Source: Lonicera japonica (Eukaryota; Streptophyta; Magnoliopsida; Dipsacales; Caprifoliaceae). Taken from it: DNA of 64,000 nucleotides. Location of the stretch: the NCBI GenBank assembly GCA_021464415.1, contig CM038466.1, forward strand, positions 28,025,017 through 28,089,016, in the 5' to 3' direction. Positions 10,298-23,769 of this stretch are shown piece after piece (position 1 is the first letter of the stretch; each line of letters begins with the position of its first letter). The notes beneath the pieces were generated by a model. The model saw only the letters and a list, made by a program, of their open reading frames with translations, was not told where the DNA came from and did no database searches. Position numbers and translations under genes: made by a program.

Positions 10298-12828
10298 ATG
10301 GCCTCTGCTGCAGTACCGGAGGATACCAACATGCCAAGACACCATTGCCTCTACATGGCCAAACTCGCTGATCAAGCCGAACAATACAACGATATGGCAA
10401 AATTCATGTCCGAAATCATCACCAACCACTCTGTCAATCTCACCCTCGAGGAGCGGACTCTCTTCTCTGGTGCCTACAAGAAAGTGGTCGACTCGCTCCG
10501 AGAAGCATGCAGAATCGCGTCATTTAACGAGCAAAAGGAATTGGATCGAGTTGATGAGGACTGTACACGGATGGCGCGGTTGTATGGGTCGCTGGTTGGA
10601 TCTCGACTGGCCGAGGTTTGTGCTGGGGTTTTGGATTTGCTGGATACGCGTTTGATACCGGCGGTGGAGGTGGATGAGGAGAGTGAGGGGAAGGTTTATT
10701 ATATGAAGATGAAGGGGGATTATTATCGGTACCTTGCGGAGGTTAAGAACGGTGAGGAGAGGAGTGTGGCTGTTGAGAAGGCTTTGCATGCTTACACTGC
10801 TGCTGAGGTATTTGTCTCTGCAGTACTTCTACACATTTAAAATAATGAAATTCTACTTGGGATTACTCCTTGATTATAATGGACTTTGATAATGATCGAA
10901 TTCGATAAACCTCACATTCTAGCCATTACTTCTACAAAGACGTCTTAATCTTACACGAGAACTAACATTGATTTTGGCAAAGATTGAGGAATTTAATACT
11001 AGATGTATCTCATATTTAAATCTATACATGTTAGCTACGCTAAATATGTCAAATTTCTATGTTCCTCTAAAATTATTGCATTCTAACTGATAGATAGTAT
11101 AATTGTTATAGTATAAGTCTTTTTATGTAAGATATTTAATACTAGACGTATCCCATATTTAAATCTCTACATGTTAGCTATGCTAAATATGTCAATTTTT
11201 ATATTAAATTTCTATGTTCCTCTAAAATTATTGCATTCTAACTCATAGATAGTATAATTGTTATAGTAGAAGTCTTTTTATGTAAAATATTTATGTCTTT
11301 TTAGAATTATTGTTCTATCCCTCCCAGATTTCTCAGTACCAGGATCTATTAAGTGTGCTGCACATTATAGCCAACAGTTACATATCATGTAGCAAATTTT
11401 CAATTTTGATACGGGCGTGGTTATTTGCACTCGAATAGATATAGTCATAGCCACACCCTTTTATAGTTTACAACTCTATATGCAAAAGCATAGATTGCGT
11501 CACTTTATGTTTTGTCAAAAAAATTTAAATTTAAAATTTGCCCAGTAAAACTACGCCTTACATTCACGGGGGCTATGTCCTATTAGTTCTTGATTGTAGG
11601 AAAATTAATATTATTCTTATCAATGTGTAGAAGTTAAAATCTTAAGGGTTACAATAACCCTAGTCATTAAAGTAATTATAATTTCTTGAAATTAATTTAG
11701 AGGTGAAACTATTAAGAAGACCTAGAAAAACTATAGGTGAAACTATTAAGAAGGATTTAGAGGTGAATGGTTTCACTATAGATATGATTCACGACAGACC
11801 ACTATGGCGTCGTTTGATCCATGTAGCCGACCCCACCTAGTGGGATAAAGGCTTGTTGTTGTTGTTGTAATTTAGGATTTTGGGTAGCTAACAATGTGAA
11901 ATTGAGATACGAGGGTTATATATTTTTTTAGTATCTAGTAGCTGGAATAAAGGTTTTTATAGGTAGTTTTGTATCAGTAGAGGTAGGGTTTTAATTTACT
12001 TATTTATCTATTGATTTAATCTGGTACTTACAATTTTTCTTCATTATTGTTTCGAAGGATATTGCACTGGCTGAACTAGCTTCAACACATCCTACAAGGC
12101 TGGGTTTGGCTGCCAATTTCTCACTTTTCTACTTTGAGATCCTAAATTTACCAGACTTGGCTTGCGGCATGGCTAAAGAGGTTTGGCCACTTCCTCCCTA
12201 ATTGACTACTACTCTTTAAAACCACATTTATATCCTATATTTTAATATTTTTCACCCCTAAAAAAAAGACTAGGGTGTATTTAGGAACACAATTTCAAAA
12301 TTTGGATTTTTTTTGACTAAAATTCATGCCCTGCTGCAATTATTATTCCAAACTTTGGAATTGGAGTACTTTTCGAACGTAACATAACGATCTTATTGTT
12401 GTAAGTATGCTATTATATGTCTTATGTTGCAGTAAGTGCTGGCATGTTACACACTGTGAGTATATATTCCACACTGTGAGTATATATTCCACATAGCCTG
12501 GTTTAATAAACTGATATGTTATATATAAGTGTGGTTAGTAGTCCTAAGATAAAATCAAAAATTAAATTTACTTAATTAATTTGACCCCAACGTGACACCA
12601 TAATATCATTTTCTCTTTCCAATTTTAATTTTATGTTATATATATATATATGCATAAAGAAAGTTGGTTTTGCGCTTTAATGAGTTATCAATTTTTGTGC
12701 AGGCCTATAAGGATGCAATGGCTGAGATAGATAACGAGGATTTATGCAATGAAAGTACTCTCATCATGCAACTCATTAGGGATAATTTCAATCTTTGGAA
12801 TTCAGATGAAATTTATTCATCATTTTAG
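10298..12828 (+). CDS. 14-3-3 protein, divergent, short C-terminus
   Basis: Three exons: 10298-10807, 12058-12180, 12703-12828; 252 aa. 14-3-3 dimers bind phosphoserine/threonine peptides in cytosol and nucleus and alter client activity or location. Canonical blocks are present: [40 protein letters not shown] and [11 protein letters not shown]. The phosphate-binding residues K61, R68, R144 and Y145 are kept. Both introns sit at the positions usual for plant non-epsilon genes (before the DIALAEL and AYKDA segments). Oddities: signature 1 is degraded ([16 protein letters not shown], with the usual Gly and Trp replaced by D65 and C71). The protein also stops at [12 protein letters not shown], lacking the acidic tail and the last intron found in typical genes. 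Probably a divergent paralogue; expression is unknown. Confidence 0.9.
10991..11290 (+). repeat. Tandem duplication in 14-3-3 intron 1
   Basis: A unit of about 143 bp starting ATTTAATACTAGA at 10991 is repeated from 11134. The second copy has a small internal insertion near TTTTATATTAAA. Similarity is high, so the duplication is fairly recent. It is intronic and does not change the coding sequence. Confidence 0.85.
11701..11867 (+). mobile_element. 5'-truncated RTE-type LINE tail in 14-3-3 intron 1
   Basis: An open frame reads [18 protein letters not shown], then [15 protein letters not shown] and a stop at 11838-11840. This is the familiar C-terminus of plant RTE-clade reverse transcriptases. 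A short 3' end terminating in (TTG)n follows. The copy is bracketed by TAATTTAG at 11693-11700 and 11868-11875, a target duplication. Extreme 5' truncation plus TTG tail plus duplication fit target-primed insertion. Confidence 0.85.
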
Positions 12829-13684
12829 GAACATTTTATTCTTTCTACTTGTATAGTCATTTATTTAGGTAGTTAAAGTATTTATACAAGATCTATAGTT
12901 TTTTCACTAGAGATGATTAATCCCTTCCAAAACTACTATTGGGATTTGAACATTATTTTGGATTTACATCTGCATATATGATTTATTATATTCATGAATA
13001 ACATGCAAGTTCCTTGATCTACTGAACATTTTGCGGTTTTATAATTATTTGCCTATATTTTTATTTTTTTGAACTGATAATTGTTGACATGATGCATTAA
13101 CCAGAAATTAACAAATTTTGATAGATGTTTTATATATTTGGGTCTAGTGGGTGAATCCGATAGAGACACGATACAAGTAATTAACTAGACTAGAATGCTA
13201 GAATGTCATTGTTTATGCGTACAAATGACATATGATTTAGCTTAGATGATCTTAAATAATTTATATTTGAAATTCAACATCTACTTTCTTTTTTAGAATA
13301 TAATTTACATACATATGATGTTAAACAAAATTTTTTAATTTGTTTTTAACTATCAAATTCGTTGAAGCTAATGTATTCTTCAAAGTCAAAGATAAATGGA
13401 TAATTTTAAACGGAGCTGAGTGTCTAGTTCTTCAAGTGATAATGAATTCCTTATTCAATTTTAATTGTTCCAATGGCTTCTTTAATGTGATTTTCATTTG
13501 TGTGGCTGACCAGTCAACTTTAAATTGATTTACTTAATGACTTGTGTTAAATAATTTCCCTTTAGCATAACAATTAGGCTTGTTAATCGGATTACATGAG
13601 TTGGGCTGGCTGCTTGGGATTGTTTCACCTCAGCCCAAATTATTTATTTTGGATTTGCTTAAGCATGAATTTGAGACAAAAGAG

Positions 13685-13800
13685 CGAGTGTCTTAGCTTA
13701 ATTGGTAAAACATCTATCTGACTTAAAGAAAGATTATGAGATTGAATCTTATATGAAAAGGGGAATTTTTATTATTATTGTAATAAAAGAAATCTTGAAA
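13685..13800 (+). mobile_element. tRNA-derived SINE-like fragment
   Basis: TAGCTTAATTGG matches an RNA polymerase III A box, and GATTGAATC about 45 bp downstream resembles a B box. A stretch ending in ATT repeats and an A-rich run follows. The arrangement fits a SINE head and tail; a decayed tRNA pseudogene is the alternative. Confidence 0.4.
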
Positions 13801-16800
13801 AGAGATTTATAAAATTACTTGGGGAAAAATAAAATACACTTTTTATGTTCAAAATCAATCCGGATTTTATTATATTCGGGCAGAGTTTGGGCCAGCCCAT
13901 ATAAATGGGGATTATTAACTTTCAAATGGTGTTTAGACTTTTGACTACATGGCTTTTTGATGATTTATATTGTTATTTCTTAAACATTTTTTAGTACATT
14001 GTAGTTTGGTCTTTTCTTTCTTAAGTTTTTTAGTTTTGATTACAAATTGTTGTGTTCTAGTATAAAATAAGCCTAAAAATGTGCATATTTTGAGCAGGCC
14101 GAGCCTTTATTACAGGTGGAGCTATTTGATGCTCGAACTCAATTGAATGTTACTTAATTCAACTCAGATTTAAAATTTTGTTCACACTCGGCCTAATTCA
14201 ACTCAATTAAGAATTGACTTAAAATTTAGCTGACCAAATAAACAAACTTTGGACCAAGTCGGCCCAATTTACCGTATTATTTGGCTGGCTTCATAAACAC
14301 AATCCATTTGCAAAAATTTAGCACCCCAAACTCATTATCTATCAGTAAACATACTAGCTGGGTCCTTCATGAACAATAGCAATTCATCGACTCCAAGTCC
14401 CCAGCAAAAAAAAACTCAAAAAGAGATTCTCAATGCATAAAGAAGTTCGTTAGTTAAATCTGGTATTATGGCAGTTATAACAATTATTTATACTAGTAGC
14501 CCCTCCTAAAGAAGAGGGTCCTTTTATTTAACAAAATTATCGTTTATTCGAAAGGTAAATTGATGAAATTTTAACGACATTTGATGAAGATTATTTCTGT
14601 GGTGATAAGATTATCTTCGCCAATTTTTAAGTTTAGATTTATTGACCTTCATGCCACGTTTGAATTATGCCACGTTTGAATTATGTTAAGAGAATTGTTT
14701 AGGGTATCTCTGGTGACCGGGTGACTTGCTTGTAAGGGACTTTAGATAATATAGAGTTAAATAAAGAAAAAAACATTTTTAAATAGTTATCTTTCCCACT
14801 GTGGGGAATTCCAACTTGTTGATCCTTATACTCCAATCTCCATATTAAAATGGGCATAGTGACCTTCCTTTGTAATTGGTTGAGATTGCCACGTGATCAA
14901 ATATCTTCAAATTTGAGTGATTTAAGTATCTTATGTTTTGAGGAGAACTTGTTTCCCTCTGATAAGAATTCTATTGGACATATCAATCAATCGCAAAGTA
15001 TGGTTATTGTAACTTTCTTTAAGTAAAGGTCAATAAATTTAAAGTTCATTGTAAATATAACATGGCAAAGTAATCATTTTTACATTGAATACAAGACTTT
15101 CTATGTGTCATAGACAATGTGAATATGATGTGACACTAAAAAGCGGGACTCTCACATCTCTCTTCTATTGCATATATGAATTTGTGTGTATATATATATG
15201 AAAACAGATAAAAAAAAACCATTGAAGGCACTTTTTTCTAGAGGGTATCTATGGATATAAAAATGTGCCAATTAGATATATGCAATGTCTAAAATAGTTT
15301 AAACACATGGGGCATAAAAGCCATTTATAGATGAGCCATTAATCCCTCTTAGTTGGCGATATGTAATAACCACTATAAGTGCTTGCCAAGCCTTGTAGCA
15401 TACCCCGACCATAGATTATGGTAACTTCCACTCACCTAAACTTTCACCACCCCCATTTATGGTACGGAGTTTTAAGAGAAAAATAATTTAGTATGTACAA
15501 TATAAAACTTTGCGCACCTTATTATGAGGAAAGCTTTACACTTTGCCCCTTGTCACATATATCTGTATTAACTTCATATCATGTATTTTATAGATATTTT
15601 TTACCCATTTTAATATTAAATCTTGGCTTTGTGACCATCTGACAACAAAAATTAGTGCCCAGCTGTAGTCAAAGGTCTAAAACTAATCATTTTAGGTTTG
15701 GGGCAAGGCCCAGTACAATCATAACAGCCCAATTACCAAAAAGGTATAACAAAAAAACCACAAAGACCACTGATGCTGTTTTGAAAAAACCTTTTGCCTG
15801 ACTCATTAGAATTCTTGTGCAAGCAAGTATTTAGTGCACTTAAAGGTATAATTTAAAATTGATAACAAAATTCCATGTAAATGATATTTTGTGCGTCGAG
15901 AAACAAAGCTACATAATGAATTTACATTAACTTTCATGTTAGTTCTAGCACATCACAATGTCTATTAGTACTCATTTATTTTAGATTTTCGTTCTTTTTT
16001 AAAATTTTATGTTAAGATATTAAATTATAAGTTAATAACGTCAAATATTTTTTATAAATTACCATTGTAAATAAATAAAAACTCGAACAAACCAAGCACC
16101 AAATATATTGAATATAGAGGGAGAACTTTGTAATTGGTAGCAATGGATGGTCCAAGTGAAGTCCAACATTCCCTCTTTAGGAGCAAACAACAATCATGCT
16201 TTGACCATTGAGTCATGGACCTTTATGAAAAAAGCAATCCTGCTTTGACTACATACTTGGCCCATAAACCTGCAAAACATCAACCCCAATGGACAATGGC
16301 CCACTTTATCTATCAACTGTCGATCTCTTTTTCTTTTTCTTTTTTTCAATTTCGATCTTTTCTCATGTATATTGTGAATTTAAATTGCAATATACTAATG
16401 CGTGTGGATCTCTGTACTGTGCGTCAAACAACGTTAAACGACCAATTGTTAAATGTTATACTTAGTAGTATCATCAATCAATTTTTCATGAACATAGTAT
16501 AATAATGAGTTGTATATTCTCGAAACATACAATTCATTGATGTACTCTGTACAATCATGCATCTAATATAACTTATTGGTTAATAAATCTAGTAATAATA
16601 TCTTTTTCCTAAAATAAAAATATATATTTTTTGATCTGACTACAATAACATATAATATTTGTACATATATTCTTTTGTGGTTTACATACATAGCAAGTGG
16701 TAGCAGAAAAGGAGTGAGACAGATGCAGCCAGTTCTGTACAGATCCACAAATAGACATTATGTACATATAAATAATTAAGAGGCATCAGTGCTTATAATG

Positions 16801-17270
16801 GAAGAGTGGGCAGAAACGATGGCTGATGTTATTTATGGATTCTTTTGATACCTGAAGAGGCAAGCTTTAAGCCTTCAACTAACTAATTGGGCCATCTAGA
16901 GTGTATGTTTCACGTAAAGAACTAAATTTTACTAGAATATGTGGGATACTTGATACGTAATTACTCGGGTTGTCTCTCAAAATGGCTAGTGTAATTGTAG
17001 TGGTCCACTATGATATTATATGTAATCACCCGGAGTTTCACCTAAAATGACTAGTTCAAGTTGTAAGTTAAGGTCATTGTACCCACATATATATTAAGGA
17101 CTTTCCCAATACATTACCAATGTAACATATTTTGGGTCCTTACATGATACAAATAATAGTAGATCGTGACTCTGATTTTGGAAGCGCTAAGTTATTTAAG
17201 CAATTCTTTCTTTTTACAATAGTGTACTTAGTTCATGATTAATTTATATTTTGATACATTTTTAGACTAT

Positions 17271-17350
17271 GTAATAATATGTGATCGAATGGTTAAGTTG
17301 CATCTTATTAACGTAGAGGTTTAAGATTCAAGTCCTAGTAGAATTCTTAT
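17271..17350 (+). mobile_element. tRNA-derived SINE-like fragment
   Basis: An A-box-like GATCGAATGGTTAAG is followed 40 bp later by a B-box-like GATTCAAGTCC, then a T-rich end. Too decayed to define borders. Confidence 0.3.
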
Positions 17351-18527
17351 TTATTTTTGGTAATTAATGAAAGATATTTTAGTCATATAATAAACACATC
17401 AAACTTTCTATGCGTTTAATAGTATAGATAATTTTATCGGATGCATTAATGAATTGCATATTTTAAGATTGTACAATCCTTTAATGTATCTATCTGGTAT
17501 GAGTATCTGATAAACTTTGCCGATAAATATAGTATTTCTTTGATATATGTATATTGGTTTGTGCCAAGAGTGCCCAAGCCAACTTTTATGTGTCTCGACT
17601 AATCTCTCAAAAATTTTGTATATGTCACGATTCGACATGATATATATATATATACATACAGATTTGGGGGAAGAGGGGCATTTATCGAGAGCTCGAATCT
17701 CAAAACAAACAAAGCATGTATAACATAAATATTAAAACAACACATAAATATTAAAGAGAAAGAGTTTGGACCACACATACAGCTAACTGCTTGGTCTGTT
17801 TGTTTCCTTCCTGGCCATGAACCTATATAGCTCAACTCCAATATCAGATCCACGCCCCCCTTTTTAATTTCGTCACTCTTTTTTGTGCACCCCACCAACG
17901 TATATATTTTCATATTATATGCATATATAGTTAGTGTACACTAAATAGCGTGATATATATTATTAGCCCACTAATTTAACAATTTAAATTTTTTTAAAAA
18001 GTAACTCTTAATATAGTACAAAAAGTCACATTTTGCAATATCTCAAGCGGAATGCTGTTGTGGTAAAATATTGTATAAATTTATCGCATAACAATAAGTG
18101 TACTGAATTTTGTTTTTTTTCTTTGATTCAAATAATAATACATACATCATCAATTAATATTTAAAATAGAAATTTTGATCAATAAGCTCTTGGACAAAGT
18201 GAGCAGCTAGTGAAGGCTGCAATTTTAAGTTCTCTTAGATATATATATAACAACACGTGAAGATATGCTGATGCCCAATTGAATTGATAGGTAAAAGTGC
18301 TCCATATATATTTGGTCTAACCAACAGAATTTTTGGGAGCTAACCCCCATTAAAAATAGGGCACTGGAAAGTTGAATAATCAACTTTACACACACAATAT
18401 ATATATCTAGGGCATCTCTACTCTTTCTAGGGGAGAAGGGAAAAGGGTTAGAAATTTGTGTAGCTAAAGGCTTAAAAAGGAGAAATTAAAGAAGAAGCAT
18501 GCATATAGATTATATGGAAAGTGAGTT

Positions 18528-18878
18528 CAAGAGAACTAATTTTTTGATCTTAAAATGCGGTTCTTAAAGGAGTAAACGGATGAATTTTTTTATGAAATTT
18601 GGTGAAGATGATTTCCCTGATTAGTAGATCATTTTCACCATATTTCATCGAGAACTTCAACCCGGAAGTGCGTTAACTAAAAAATTGATATATATGCACA
18701 TTGTTGACTGTTGAAATTTTTGATTGTTAGTTAGCTAACTTCCTGGTTAAATTTTTTGACAAAATTTTGTGGAGATAGGTTTCGCCAACTTTCATAAGAA
18801 AGAATAAAAAATCATCCAATTACTATTTTAAAATGATTGGCCCGCATTTGATGACCAAAAAATTGGCCCTCTTAAAAT
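18528..18878. mobile_element. Fold-back MITE, family 1, copy A
   Basis: The left arm (GAACTAATTTTTTGAT, then GGATGAATTTTTTTATGAAA) is complementary to the right arm ending about CCAAAAAATTGGCCCTCTTA. Each arm also contains a smaller palindrome around a GATGAT..ATCATC core. Related copies are at 29175-29749, 37685-38061 and 46918-47281. Confidence 0.7.
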
Positions 18879-21800
18879 TATTTGCCTATATATATATTCA
18901 CAACTTTCTTCTTTTGTTTTTGGCTAGTCATACTGTCAGTACTATTTTGAAAAATTGAATTATATATTTCTAAAGTTATACATTATTTTGATAATAATTA
19001 TAATTGCTTTGACAATACCTCCATTATTTTTGGGTGATTTTAAATGCACCCACTATATTAATATTCTCACCCCAATTAGAGAAAACTTGAATCTCACCCC
19101 ACACATTTTAATAAGAAACTTCCAATTCACCTTACAGGCTAGGTGAGTTTATTAAAACTTATCCTTACAAAGTATGAACATCTAATGACGATAACTTTTA
19201 TTGCTAATTAACAGATTTTAGCTCAAGAATATTATTTATTGGACAATAATTTTGATTCATTATAAATGCATGGAACTTAAAATTATATGGATTAAAATAA
19301 AGAATTTTTTCAATGTCAAAATATGTTTCTACTTAAGATGTAACTCGGATGGAATGAATCAAAATAGGTTTTCAAAATCCCAAATATTTTTCAATTTCGA
19401 TTCCGATGTTTTCATAAATTAAAAACGTTTTAGAATATAATCTCCATAAAATTTTAGGATTTTACCATCTATCTTTGTAAATTAAATTTTAAGAATAAGT
19501 TCGAAAAATTAATTGTGAATTCGGATGTTCAAAAGAAAAACATAACCCATATTACTATGTTGTTATTGAACTTTCACAAAGGGGAAAGGAAAAAAACAAA
19601 ACTCAAAGGAACAAATTCCGTAAATAAACAAATAAACAAGAATATGGTTAATCGACTCTCATACAATGAAATCACTAGTGTGAGAAATAAACAAAAACCC
19701 AACTCCCATATAAGGGATCATTATCTTGGAGAGGAACCTTAAATCATTGGAAGTAAATCCACAAACAAAAAGAAGAAGATTCCATTAGAAATTCTGTAAG
19801 CATGAAATCTTCCTTGAAACCATAGATCTAAACCCAAATAGAAGTTGGAGGGCGGGTAAACGAAGGCAAGGAACCCAGATGATACGGCTAAAGGTAGGGC
19901 CCATTTTTGGAGGGAAATTTTAAGGTGGGGAAGGATATTTGTTTGAGGGTTATGTTACGTTGAGTCGAAGGCAAAGAGCGACTAATAGAGCAAGAGAGTC
20001 AGCGCACAGGAGTGAGTTGAAAGATTTATGTGAGATAATTTTAGTATCAATTTAAAAGTTAAACTTTTTAAGTAATATAAGAAGATTAGTTAAACAGGTA
20101 CATTTAAAATCGCCCTTATTTTTTTTTTAATTTCACATGCAAGTGGAGATTCACTAGCTTTTCCTAACAAGCCAGAGATCTTTATGTTAATTTACAAATT
20201 ACAAGCTTTCCATATGTCAGATTCATTTTATTTATGGAATCAAGATCCATGGCTTCCCATTTCCATGGGTCATGTTCAGAATTTAATTTGTTATTTGTTT
20301 ATTTATTTAGGATTTAGGGGGTGGGTGAGGGAGCAGGGGCTACTTTGTGGCCTAACGACTACCATAGGTTTAACCGGACGGGTCGGTAACCAAATTAAAA
20401 TTGTGTTTCAACCTTAATTAATTATTTATCTTTTTGTTAATTATATTTATAAGGAGTAGTATTATTGTTAAAATAATTATACTTATTGTCAAAATAATAT
20501 ACAATTTTAAAAATATATAATATAAGTATAAATTCTTATATAAACTAATACTGTATTTTGACATATAGATAATTTCTTTAATAATATGAGATATTAGTTA
20601 ATACAAAGAGAGACGCGGCCATTTGGCTTCGGCCTTCTTGGGGTCAAGTGATAGAGAAATGAATGCTTCAAAACTTTTGTTTGTTCTTTAGGTTCTGTTT
20701 TTATTTAGCCCTAAACTCATTTATTTTCCTTTTCACATTCAATTTATAATTGTTACCAAATGGTCCTTATTAACAAGTGGAGGCAGGATTTGGGTGGGTG
20801 GTGTTGTTAAATTGGAAAAATCAATTAACATAATTAATCATTAATTGTTAAAGACATGTACATTTGTCTGTCCTTTAAAACATGTGTTAGTCACATCGTG
20901 ACACAAAGACCGTAGAGATATGTAGTAATAAGTTGGTTTTAAAATTAAAAACCCAATTTGAATTCCGCTAGTTTTAAGTTACATTAATTTTAATATTAAT
21001 CAATGGTTGATAATAAAACTTGTTTAGTATTGTGTTTTGTACATTTATATTATGTCTTAAACCAAAATAAAATAAAATTGAACTCGTAAGTTAAACGATC
21101 ATAAATAATAATAATAAAATCTTAATTTAAAATAGAGAGAGTAATAATGTGTACACGTGAAATAGACATGTCATATACATTTTGATCTCTTTTGAGAAAT
21201 TCACAAACTTTTATTTATCGTACACTCTTAGCGCCAATTTATTTGTTACCCACACAAACATAAAATTAACATAAACTCATATTTCTTATCTTTATGATGC
21301 TAAATTTGTTGTTTTTCATGTTTAAACCATCCATTTATGTTAATTTTGATCAATGATAACTTCTATTTTTCTAAAAAAATAAAAAAAAATAGTAACCAAT
21401 TCTACAACTATATGCATTCACACCAGCAAACGTTTTAAGTTTTTTTTTTTTTTTTTTTTACAAAAGAAAAAAAATTTGATGTATTTTTTGAGACAAACAA
21501 GAAAAAATATTTAACTTAATAAAACAGCTAGTTTCCCAAAACAGAGTACTAAACTTATAAGTTGCAACTAGAATTAGAAATAATTTATTATTTATATTCC
21601 AAATAATTAGTTAAATAACGACTATATTAAATATATTGGCGCGCAATAAGAAATTATAATTGCGACATAACTTCACCAAATAAAGACGATTATGATTAAA
21701 ATGAGAAATTGCCATTGTGAGAAAACTCATGAACCAAACACGCTCTTAGTTTTATAATATAAAAGATGCGACGAGAAGGATTGTTGATTTTAAAAGAAAG

Positions 21801-22225
21801 ATAAGTAACCAAAAGCAGTTGTTGATAAGAATGCCAAGGACCATACAGAAATATAATGTCATTTCTTCAATCAAACGAATCATAATTACGGGTAATAAAA
21901 CAATTAGTTTTCAAAGTAATCAGTTTTTTGGATCAGTGTTTGTCGAAATGTGAACCTTGTACATTACAGTAACAATATTTAAAATGTATAAAATAAAAAA
22001 TTACTAAGGACTCAGAGTTCTTCAATGCGAGTGTAACATAGACGCATAATGATAGCAAAATTTGATCCTGTCATTATTTTCGTGCCAGAGTTTTAGCATG
22101 CAAGGAATTCTAGAACTTGTTCTCATCGTTGAATCATATTTCTTGTGCGAATCCGCCACCATTTGGTACCGTTTAATTAATTTTCTTTTGATTCAAATAT
22201 TGCGTAATGTTCAAGTATGAGGCTG
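18879..22225. other. Intergenic, no gene seen
   Basis: AT-rich. At 19040-19145 there are CACCCCA/CTCACC motifs that recur near 56390-56470. At 19860-20000 and 20300-20380 are short GC-richer stretches without a recognisable frame. From 21553 the first copy of a 0.5-kb duplication begins. A poly-T run lies at about 21440-21459. Confidence 0.5.
21553..22045 (+). repeat. Diverged direct duplication, copy 1
   Basis: Pairs with 22628-23125. Shared landmarks in order: ACTAGAATTAGAAATA, ACATAACTTCAC, GATTATG, ACCAAACA.GCTCT..TTTTATAATAT, AGTTTTTTGGAT...GTGTTTGTC, TTCAATGCGAGTGTAA. Both are AT-rich and non-coding. Confidence 0.75.
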
Positions 22226-22416
22226 TTATTGACACACATTAATACACTCTTTAACACTAACATTGTTCCGGCTCCTTATATGAGCTGAGCCAATGTATTT
22301 TTTCACTCAACAATGGCTCGGCTCCTAAATACCAAGTATGTGCGCATATATTTTATTCTTAAAAATCAAGTAAATAGAATGGAGTGTTAAAGAGTGTTTT
22401 AGTGTGTTAATAATAA
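22226..22416. mobile_element. MITE, family 2, copy 1
   Basis: Inverted ends: the left has ACACATTAATACACTCTTTA, and the right complement reads AACACACTAAAACACTCTTT. Internally GGCTC-type motifs pair around the centre. It lies between the two copies of the 0.5-kb duplication. A related copy is nested at 29211-29391. Confidence 0.65.
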
Positions 22417-22627
22417 CCTCGATCCAAGTAATTGAATGATTTTGACTCGGTAGGCATTTTGGCTCCCGGTAACTTTTGCACAGATACAGCAAGTGGTATT
22501 TTTGATTGAAAAAAAATAATCAAAAACCAATATATGTATTTACGCAAAAGAGGAAATTGTGATGAAATTTTTAACACAATAAAAAAAAACATATTTACGT
22601 GAAATAAAGCTTTTAAAAAAAAATTAA

Positions 22628-23125
22628 TTCACTTAAAAATTGCACTAGAATTAGAAATATTTTGTCATTTATATTCAAATAAGTTCAACAAATTAAAGAT
22701 TCTGGCAATTATATTTCGAAATAAAAAAATATCGTTATTACATAACTTCACTAAAGAGAGATGATTATGGGTAAAAAAAAAAAAAACTCACGTACAATCG
22801 TGACAGAACTCACATACCAAACATGCTCTGGTTTTATAATATAGTAAATTGCGATAAGAGGAGTTGATAAAAAAAAAAACAAAAAACCAAAGTAATGAAA
22901 AACAATTGAAAAGAATACAAAATAACATAATCAAGAAAGCGGAAATAAATAATGTAATTTATTTAATAAAACAAATCACAAAAGCAATAAAACAACTAGT
23001 TTCCTAAGTACATAATTAGTTTTTTGGATAGGTGTTTGTCAAAATGTCAATTGTGTGACAATATTATAAAAATAAAAAAAGTTAAATAGCTACAGTGATT
23101 TAAAATATTTCAATGCGAGTGTAAT
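22628..23125 (+). repeat. Diverged direct duplication, copy 2
   Basis: Second copy of 21553-22045, in the same orientation, upstream of the cyclin gene. Scattered substitutions and indels suggest an old event. Confidence 0.75.
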
Positions 23126-23380
23126 GCATGTATAAAAAAAAGGAAAGAAAAACTAGGATTCCTGTAAATTGAACCGTAATTAAGTAGAGGTACTATTATT
23201 TTTGTCATATTTTTAAAAATATGAATAAATATTCGCAAAATATTAATTAATATTATTATGCTTCCGAATGTGTTAGTATAGTAGAGATCACTAGGTACAT
23301 TTGATTCAATTCACAAAAATTTCGTTTTCCTTCTCTTTTTTTGCACGTAAGAATTATATATATATCTGGCGTACCGCTTA

Positions 23381-23386
23381 TATAAA
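23381..23386 (+). promoter_or_regulatory. Candidate TATA box of the cyclin gene
   Basis: TATAAA in the context CTTATATAAACT, 384 bp before the ATG. A CT-rich leader follows (23421-23470 and 23599-23618), as is common in plant 5' leaders. Inferred. Confidence 0.4.
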
Positions 23387-23769
23387 CTATAAAAAAAAAA
23401 AGGAAAAATATTTTGGGTTTCTTTTCTTTTATATATTTTTTTCCTTTTTCTTTTCCTTTCTCTTTAACCACTACACAAATCCACAGACTTTCTCTCCCCC
23501 AATCTCTCATTTACCATAAAAAAAAACACAAAAATCCTCAATTTTCCTTTCCTACATAATGCTCCCCTCTTCCCCACTGTCTTTCCAACCCTACCACCCT
23601 TTCTCTTTCTCTCTCTAAACCCTCCTCCACTTAAAAAAAAAACAAAAAAAAAATTTGATGAGAACCCATATTCAAAAATCTGTAAGAAATTTGGGGTCTT
23701 AATCCAATTTCAATTTGATGAGTTTTTTTTTGTAAGATTTTTACTGAGAGCACATTGAGGTCTCATGCA

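Larger units (their letters stand above)
12829..18527. other. Intergenic, no gene seen
   Basis: No convincing coding region on either strand. It holds two tRNA-like SINE candidates (13685-13800, 17271-17350) and a weak half-copy of the fold-back MITE family near 14550-14640. Near 16975-17050 there is a short repeated motif about ACTCGGGTTGTCTCTCAAAA. At about 17095-17145 is sequence reminiscent of LTR ends. The rest is AT-rich and unassigned. Confidence 0.5.

Noticed and set aside
10520..10789. Minus-strand frame opposite 14-3-3 exon 1
   Set aside because: Shadow frame of a well-supported exon.
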